Shown piece after piece: positions 57,537 to 64,000 of a stretch of 64,000 bases of DNA. Position 1 is the first letter of the stretch, and every line of letters begins with the position of its first letter. Made by a program: the position numbers and the translations under genes. The notes under the pieces are model-generated. The model did not search any database. It saw only the letters and a list, made by a program, of their open reading frames with translations, and was not told where the DNA came from. This stretch comes from Haematobia irritans (Eukaryota > Arthropoda > Insecta > Diptera > Muscidae): contig NC_134397.1 of NCBI RefSeq assembly GCF_050003625.1, forward strand, positions 97,386,162-97,450,161. The letters are read 5' to 3'.

Positions 57537-57941
57537 AGGTTAGGTTAAAGTGGCAACGATTAAGATTAAGATTCAGGCTCACTTAGACTATTCAGTCCAT
57601 TTTGATAGCACATTAACTAAAATTACCTATTACATATGGGCACTTCTAGTTTTAACCGCTGAACCTTCTCGATTATTTTCTTCTGTTGAACCAACCAGAT
57701 TGTTCCAAAAACATTAGCAGACTGCTTAAGTTAACGTTTTCCAGGTCCGCCAGTAATCTAAAGCTACATGCCCCTAAAATTTGCTTACGCCTTACACAAA
57801 ATGCAGGACACTCACACAAGAGGTGTTTAATTGATTACTTTTCATCCGCATCATCACAGCTCATACAATAGTTATTACACTTCGCACCAATAGTTTTTGC
57901 AAAATCGCCCATCAGGCAGCGACTCGTTATAGCAGATATCA
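57537..57941 (-). mobile_element. LOA LINE 3' end at the unit boundary (unit 1)
   Basis: Reverse complement of the LOA C-terminus and 3' UTR (matches 6743-7143) with one TTAGG-type pair of the tail. It is cut at atagcagatatca, where the next unit begins. Confidence 0.85.
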
Positions 57942-58222
57942 GGATGTTTTCCCGAGTATCTCAAATGTTAGTGAAGGTAATTTTTCGTTTCGTGCTGTCA
58001 CTTGTGCTGACTTAGTTGATGCTCTGTCTCTTATCAAGTCGATTGACGGTTTTACTTTAAAGTACCTGAAATTGTGTTTCCAATTTTTTGCCAGGCTTCT
58101 TCTGTATATTGTTAATACTATTTTCATGACTTCGTCGTATCCATCTTGATGGAAAATTAGCAAGGTTATTTATATTCGGTTATTTAAATAGAGCAACAGC
58201 ATCGCCCTATTTCTATTATGTC
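57942..58222 (+). pseudogene. LINE RT start fragment (unit 2)
   Basis: Copy of 54362-54642 joined directly to LOA sequence on the left. A Glu codon is changed to Lys (tatcaagtc) relative to unit 1, also in unit 3. Confidence 0.75.
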
Positions 58223-58224
58223 CA

Positions 58225-59062
58225 CACTGGTAGAAAAAAGGCGGTATGTGGCGATTACCGTTTGGTATTAATAAATTGATTCACGTTACCTTTTAATTTT
58301 GGTACCACTTTACATGAGGTATTATTGTGGTATTAACTATCACAACGCCGTAACACATGATATGTAGACGTTGCGACCAATTGTAATTGGTCGCCTTGGT
58401 AGTGATTTTTTCATGCGGTTTGTAAATAACAATAGTTTGGGATAAGATGACGAAAATTAAATGAATTCAGCGAACATAGCGAAGTATAGGTAAGTATAAT
58501 ATTTTTTAGCATTATTTATGTTTTCTAATTCAACCATCCTTTAATTAGATGCGCAACTGACATACAAAAACCTTCCAAATACAACAACAGACGACTTGAG
58601 GGATGAATTGCGGCATGGAGCTGAATTGGGAGAAAAACTTTGCATGGAGAAATGACTTGAATAATGCCGTGCCTGAATTGCGACATGAAGCTGAATTGGG
58701 AGAAAAACTTTGCATGGAGAAATTAGGTTTTTGTATGTATGTTATGTATTAAATGAAATACGTAACAAATACATTTTACGTGTGTTTTATTAAACTAAAT
58801 ATTATTAAACCAATACCATTTAGGTATTATTTGGTAATACCGCACTGTTTATACATCAATACCTTTATGGTATAAATAATAGTACCGCTTAGGTATTATT
58901 TTCAATACCATATTGGTACTTTCATAATACCGAATGGTACTTTCATGCTTTGCGTACCGCCTGTACCATTCGGTATTGATATTGTACCATACGGGGTTGG
59001 CTAACTATCAATAACGTACGGTATCGATTTGTGCCCGTATGGTAATAATTTTTCTATGGGTG
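58225..59062 (+). mobile_element. CACTG-type TIR element (unit 2)
   Basis: Copy of 54645-55482, same length, with the CA duplication at 58223-58224 and 59063-59064. Confidence 0.8.
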
Positions 59063-59510
59063 CATTTTATCGAAGTTGTGGTGTATCTCGTGAGGTCTCA
59101 GATGATGGACCCTATTATCGAGAACTCCTTGCTCCATGATTCACAGACGGGCTTCAGAAGGAATCGTGTTGCAGCATCTCTTTTGGTCGGACTTACCGAT
59201 AATATTAGAAAAGTAGTGGCAATTGTGTACTAGTATCGTTAGATCTTGAAAAAGCATTTGACAGGCTGGACCATTCTATTCTTTTATGTAAACTTGTAAC
59301 TTTCTTTGGATTTTCATCTTCGGCGTGTTTGTCAGTTAAGTCTTACCTTGGAAATAGGTTTCAATATGTTTGTAGTCGTGGTCTCTGCTGGAGTATGTAG
59401 CGTGTAGTTAGTGGTGTTTCACAGGGATCTGTGCTTGGGCCGTTTTTGCTGAAGATATACAACTTCTGTTTAAAAGTTAGAACGTGGTTTTGTCGAAGGC
59501 TGAGATAGAC
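59063..59510 (+). pseudogene. LINE RT fragment (unit 2)
   Basis: Copy of 55483-55930 with the same stops and motifs. Confidence 0.78.
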
Positions 59511-61132
59511 CAGTAGTTATCCATGATTACCTTTAAGGACCCCAAACTTAAAATTAAAACACATTATTTATGCCTTAATAGGTTCAACAGTACAGGTTTT
59601 ATTGATGGTTGTTTTATTGTGTATACCCTGCCCACATTTTTTATATTTGACGGCGCTTCTGAGAATGCCCACCATGTCGAAAACAATCGTATACGACATC
59701 CAAAACTCATCGGAAAACCGCCGTCACTATTGAGAAGTTGTACCACGCCAAGTTACTACAAAAAAGTTTCTCGTTTATAACAACGCCAATTAGAGCCCCT
59801 TCAAACTATCACAAAAAGTACATTTTAAGGTAGTTGTAAAAGAATCGTTGTAAAACACGATTCTGTAGATGTTTATTAATTTGATTAAACATTTATAAAT
59901 TCTTATAAATATAACATTTATACCACTATCACAACACATTTAACATAATTTTTTCATTAATAATAGAATGATGTTGATTTACAAGTGGGAAGTTTCATAT
60001 TGCAGCGCCTATCAGCCAGTGTTTTTATTCTCGATGGAGGCAGCGTGTCTGGAAAAATATCTGAAAAACAATCACTTTATTTCATTTGGAAAGTCAAAAA
60101 TTGTTCACCAATATACCTTTTACAATTTTAAGTGAAATAACTATGTTTTCAGCACTTCATTATCGATTTTATTTAAATAAGTTATAAGAAGCTAGTTGCT
60201 CTTGGTGTTTCACAAAATATAAAATGGCTCTTGTAACAATAGTAATGGCAAAACACTTTCATGTGCATTTCATACTTTATCATACGCTTCCCCCATCACA
60301 GCTGGCGATTGTTGCAGTGTCACTTACGAGTCTGTGGTAGCGATGAGGATGAAATGGAACTTTGAAATGCTGGCAGGGTACGCACAATAGTAATTCGTAA
60401 GCACAGAATTCAGAGGTGGCGTGGATATTCGTTGTTGAGGCTAGTTGTTGATTCGACGATCGTGAAGACGATCTAGGTTCGTTGGTTTGGGTTTTATCGC
60501 TGACGATTCGTTAATTCGGATTTGTCGTTAACGATCTGTTGATGTGGTTGTCGTTAACGATTTATAGACACAGCGTTCCGGGATGATGATTCGGTTTAGG
60601 TGGTTCGGGATTGTCGTCGACGATTCGACGTCGTTGACTGTTCGGTTGTTGACTCGGTTTTGGTGCTTCGGGATTGTCGTTGACGATTCGTCGTCGTTGA
60701 TAATACGGTTGATGATTCGGTTTTGATTGTTGATTCAGTTTCGGTAATTCAGGATTGTCGTTGACGATGTCTTGATAGGGTGGTCATTCATTGTTGCGTT
60801 GATACGTTGATTTAGTGATCGATGCTTGCTCGTTGATGATGTTTCGGTGATTTGTTGATTGCTCGATTCGGTGCTCGTTGATTGCTAGATGATGACGTTT
60901 CGGTAGTTCGTAGACTGCTCGGTGATTCGTTGTAGCTTCGTTGTTCAGTTAGTAAACTAATACTAAAGGAAGATACAATGTAGGAGAAAGCTAATTGTCG
61001 ACACAATTTGTGCGGAAGCAACCACACCTAGTGCAGAAGCAAGCTAATGGCGGAAGCAAGCGAATGCGGAAGCAAGCTAATTGCGGCTAAAAGCCGAAGC
61101 AGTTAGTGCGGAAGCAAGCGAATGCGGAAGCA

Positions 61133-61537
61133 AGGTTAGGTTAAAGTGGCAACGATTAAGATTAAGATTCAGGCTCACTTAGACTATTCAGTCCATTTTG
61201 ATAGCACATTAACTAAAATTACCTATTACATATGGGCACTTCTAGTTTTAACCGCTGAACCTTCTCGATTATTTTCTTCTGTTGAACCAACCAGATTGTT
61301 CCAAAAACATTAGCAGACTGCTTAAGTTAACGTTTTCCAGGTCCGCCAGTAATCTAAAGCTACATGCCCCTAAAATTTGCTTACGCCTTACACAAAATGC
61401 AGGACACTCACACAAGAGGTGTTTAATTGATTACTTTTCATCCGCATCATCACAGCTCATACAATAGTTATTACACTTCGCACCAATAGTTTTTGCAAAA
61501 TCGCCCATCAGGCAGCGACTCGTTATAGCAGATATCA
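61133..61537 (-). mobile_element. LOA LINE 3' end at the unit boundary (unit 2)
   Basis: Copy of 57537-57941, ending at the same base, which confirms that the unit was duplicated after the LOA fragment was in place. Confidence 0.85.
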
Positions 61538-61818
61538 GGATGTTTTCCCGAGTATCTCAAATGTTAGTGAAGGTAATTTTTCGTTTCGTGCTGTCACTTG
61601 TGCTGACTTAGTTGATGCTCTGTCTCTTATCAAGTCGATTGACGGTTTTACTTTAAAGTACCTGAAATTGTGTTTCCAATTTTTTGCCAGGCTTCTTCTG
61701 TATATTGTTAATACTATTTTCATGACTTCGTCGTATCCATCTTGATGGAAAATTAGCAAGGTTATTTATATTCGGTTATTTAAATAGAGCAACCGCATCG
61801 CCCTATTTCTATTATGTC
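61538..61818 (+). pseudogene. LINE RT start fragment (unit 3)
   Basis: Copy of 57942-58222 with one base change near 61793 (aaccgc). Confidence 0.75.
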
Positions 61819-61820
61819 CA

Positions 61821-62658
61821 CACTGGTAGAAAAAAGGCGGTATGTGGCGATTACCGTTTGGTATTAATAAATTGATTCACGTTACCTTTTAATTTTGGTA
61901 CCACTTTACATGAGGTATTATTGTGGTATTAACTATCACAACGCCGTAACACATGATATGTAGACGTTGCGACCAATTGTAATTGGTCGCCTTGGTAGTG
62001 ATTTTTTCATGCGGTTTGTAAATAACAATAGTTTGGGATAAGATGACGAAAATTAAATGAATTCAGCGAACATAGCGAAGTATAGGTAAGTATAATATTT
62101 TTTAGCATTATTTATGTTTTCTAATTCAACCATCCTTTAATTAGATGCGCAACTGACATACAAAAACCTTCCAAATACAACAACAGACGACTTGAGGGAT
62201 GAATTGCGGCATGGAGCTGAATTGGGAGAAAAACTTTGCATGGAGAAATGACTTGAATAATGCCGTGCCTGAATTGCGACATGAAGCTGAATTGGGAGAA
62301 AAACTTTGCATGGAGAAATTAGGTTTTTGTATGTATGTTATGTATTAAATGAAATACGTAACAAATACATTTTACGTGTGTTTTATTAAACTAAATATTA
62401 TTAAACCAATACCATTTAGGTATTATTTGGTAATACCGCACTGTTTATACATCAATACCTTTATGGTATAAATAATAGTACCGCTTAGGTATTATTTTCA
62501 ATACCATATTGGTACTTTCATAATACCGAATGGTACTTTCATGCTTTGCGTACCGCCTGTACCATTCGGTATTGATATTGTACCATACGGGGTTGGCTAA
62601 CTATCAATAACGTACGGTATCGATTTGTGCCCGTATGGTAATAATTTTTCTATGGGTG
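61821..62658 (+). mobile_element. CACTG-type TIR element (unit 3)
   Basis: Third copy, 838 bp, with CA at 61819-61820 and 62659-62660. Confidence 0.8.
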
Positions 62659-63106
62659 CATTTTATCGAAGTTGTGGTGTATCTCGTGAGGTCTCAGATG
62701 ATGGACCCTATTATCGAGAACTCCTTGCTCCATGATTCACAGACGGGCTTCAGAAGGAATCGTGTTGCAGCATCTCTTTTGGTCGGACTTACCGATAATA
62801 TTAGAAAAGTAGTGGCAATTGTGTACTAGTATCGTTAGATCTTGAAAAAGCATTTGACAGGCTGGACCATTCTATTCTTTTATGTAAACTTGTAACTTTC
62901 TTTGGATTTTCATCTTCGGCGTGTTTGTCAGTTAAGTCTTACCTTGGAAATAGGTTTCAATATGTTTGTAGTCGTGGTCTCTGCTGGAGTATGTAGCGTG
63001 TAGTTAGTGGTGTTTCACAGGGATCTGTGCTTGGGCCGTTTTTGCTGAAGATATACAACTTTTGTTTAAAAGTTAGAACGTGGTTTTGTCGAAGGCTGAG
63101 ATAGAC
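62659..63106 (+). pseudogene. LINE RT fragment (unit 3)
   Basis: Third copy of the RT fragment; one base change near 63061 (acttttgtt). Confidence 0.78.
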
Positions 63107-64000
63107 CAGTAGTTATCCATGATTACCTTTAAGGACCCCAAACTTAAAATTAAAACACATTATTTATGCCTTAATAGGTTCAACAGTACAGGTTTTATTG
63201 ATGGTTGTTTTATTGTGTATACCCTGCCCACATTTTTTATATTTGACGGCGCTTCTGAGAATGCCCACCATGTCGAAAACAATCGTATACGACATCCAAA
63301 ACTCATCGGAAAACCGCCGTCACTATTGAGAAGTTGTACCACGCCAAGTTACTACAAAAAAGTTTCTCGTTTATAACAACGCCAATTAGAGCCCCTTCAA
63401 ACTATCACAAAAAGTACATTTTAAGGTAGTTGTAAAAGAATCGTTGTAAAACACGATTCTGTAGATGTTTATTAATTTGATTAAACATTTATAAATTCTT
63501 ATAAATATAACATTTATACCACTATCACAACACATTTAACATAATTTTTTCATTAATAATAGAATGATGTTGATTTACAAGTGGGAAGTTTCATATTGCA
63601 GCGCCTATCAGCCAGTGTTTTTATTCTCGATGGAGGCAGCGTGTCTGGAAAAATATCTGAAAAACAATCACTTTATTTCATTTGGAAAGTCAAAAATTGT
63701 TCACCAATATACCTTTTACAATTTTAAGTGAAATAACTATGTTTTCAGCACTTCATTATCGATTTTATTTAAATAAGTTATAAGAAGCTAAATGGCTCTT
63801 GTAACAATAGTAATGGCAAAACACTTTCATGTGCATTTCATACTTTATCATACGCTTCCCCCATCACAGCTGGCGATTGTTGCAGTGTCACTTACGAGTC
63901 TGTGGTAGCGATGAGGATGAAATGGAACTTTGAAATGCTGGCAGGGTACGCACAATAGTAATTCGTAAGCACAGAATTCAGAGGTGGCGTGGATATTCGT

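Larger units (their letters stand above)
54362..57941 (+). repeat. tandem unit 1 (3580 bp)
   Basis: Begins ggatgttttcccgag and ends with antisense LOA sequence (...atagcagatatca). The order is LINE RT fragment, CACTG-type element, RT fragment, non-coding DNA, GATTCG-rich and GCGGAAGC-rich parts, LOA 3' end. Confidence 0.93.
57942..61537 (+). repeat. tandem unit 2 (3596 bp)
   Basis: Same order as unit 1. It is 16 bp longer owing to an extra GCGGAAGCAAG unit near 61115. By eye there are only a handful of base changes. Confidence 0.93.
61538..64000 (+). repeat. tandem unit 3, cut by the window edge
   Basis: It follows unit 2 exactly to 64000, except for a 28-bp deletion near 63790 (gaagcta|aatggctct). 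The LOA boundary of this unit lies outside the window. Confidence 0.92.

Overview
The window is a stretch of repeat-rich eukaryotic DNA from an insect, most likely a calyptrate (muscid or blow-fly type) dipteran. It is AT-rich and has no bacterial gene organisation. Almost all recognisable coding sequence belongs to transposable elements of kinds common in flies: jockey-type and LOA-type LINEs, a Ty3/gypsy LTR element, mariner and hAT transposons, tRNA-derived SINEs, and the dispersed 'tataccctgcgccacactgtgg' and 'ttcggccgggccgaatctta' repeats. The species assignment rests on pattern memory, not on a search.

Layout. 1-1.0 kb: a decayed DDE transposase. 1.0-13.3 kb: a jockey-type LINE split by a tandem three-LTR Ty3/gypsy element (LTR-internal-LTR-internal-LTR) with one 4-bp target duplication at its outer ends; the second internal region carries a 5'-truncated LOA-type LINE with a long open frame. 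13.6-14.7 kb: a hAT transposase end split by a small TIR element. 14.7-17.9 kb: an antisense LOA LINE with a SINE in it. 17.9-25.3 kb: short transposon derivatives and two big dispersed repeats, one holding a jockey-type LINE. 25.5-27.8 kb: a LINE with an internal inversion. 28-35 kb: decayed repeats and a mariner carrying two smaller transposons, itself inside another repeat. 35.7-43.7 kb: more LOA, SINE and TIR material. 43.7-45.1 kb: the only host gene I can support, two 3' coding exons of a Tudor-domain protein. 45.8-53.7 kb: further LINE copies in both orientations. 53.6-64 kb: a (TA)n tract, then a 3.6-kb unit repeated in tandem at least 2.7 times up to the window edge.

How it fits together. 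The elements are nested several levels deep, so relative ages can be read. The most interesting shared signal is a group of elements beginning CACTG or CACCC and ending in their rough complement, rich in short motifs repeated near the ends. At five independent insertion sites they make a 2-bp target duplication of varying sequence, shown by exact restoration of a disrupted reading frame or by an empty copy of the target. A second system is a SINE and a LOA LINE that share their 3' end, including an AACCT-repeat tail, which suggests the LINE machinery moves the SINE. The single host gene belongs to a protein family often involved in piRNA silencing of transposons, and it sits inside this transposon-dense region.
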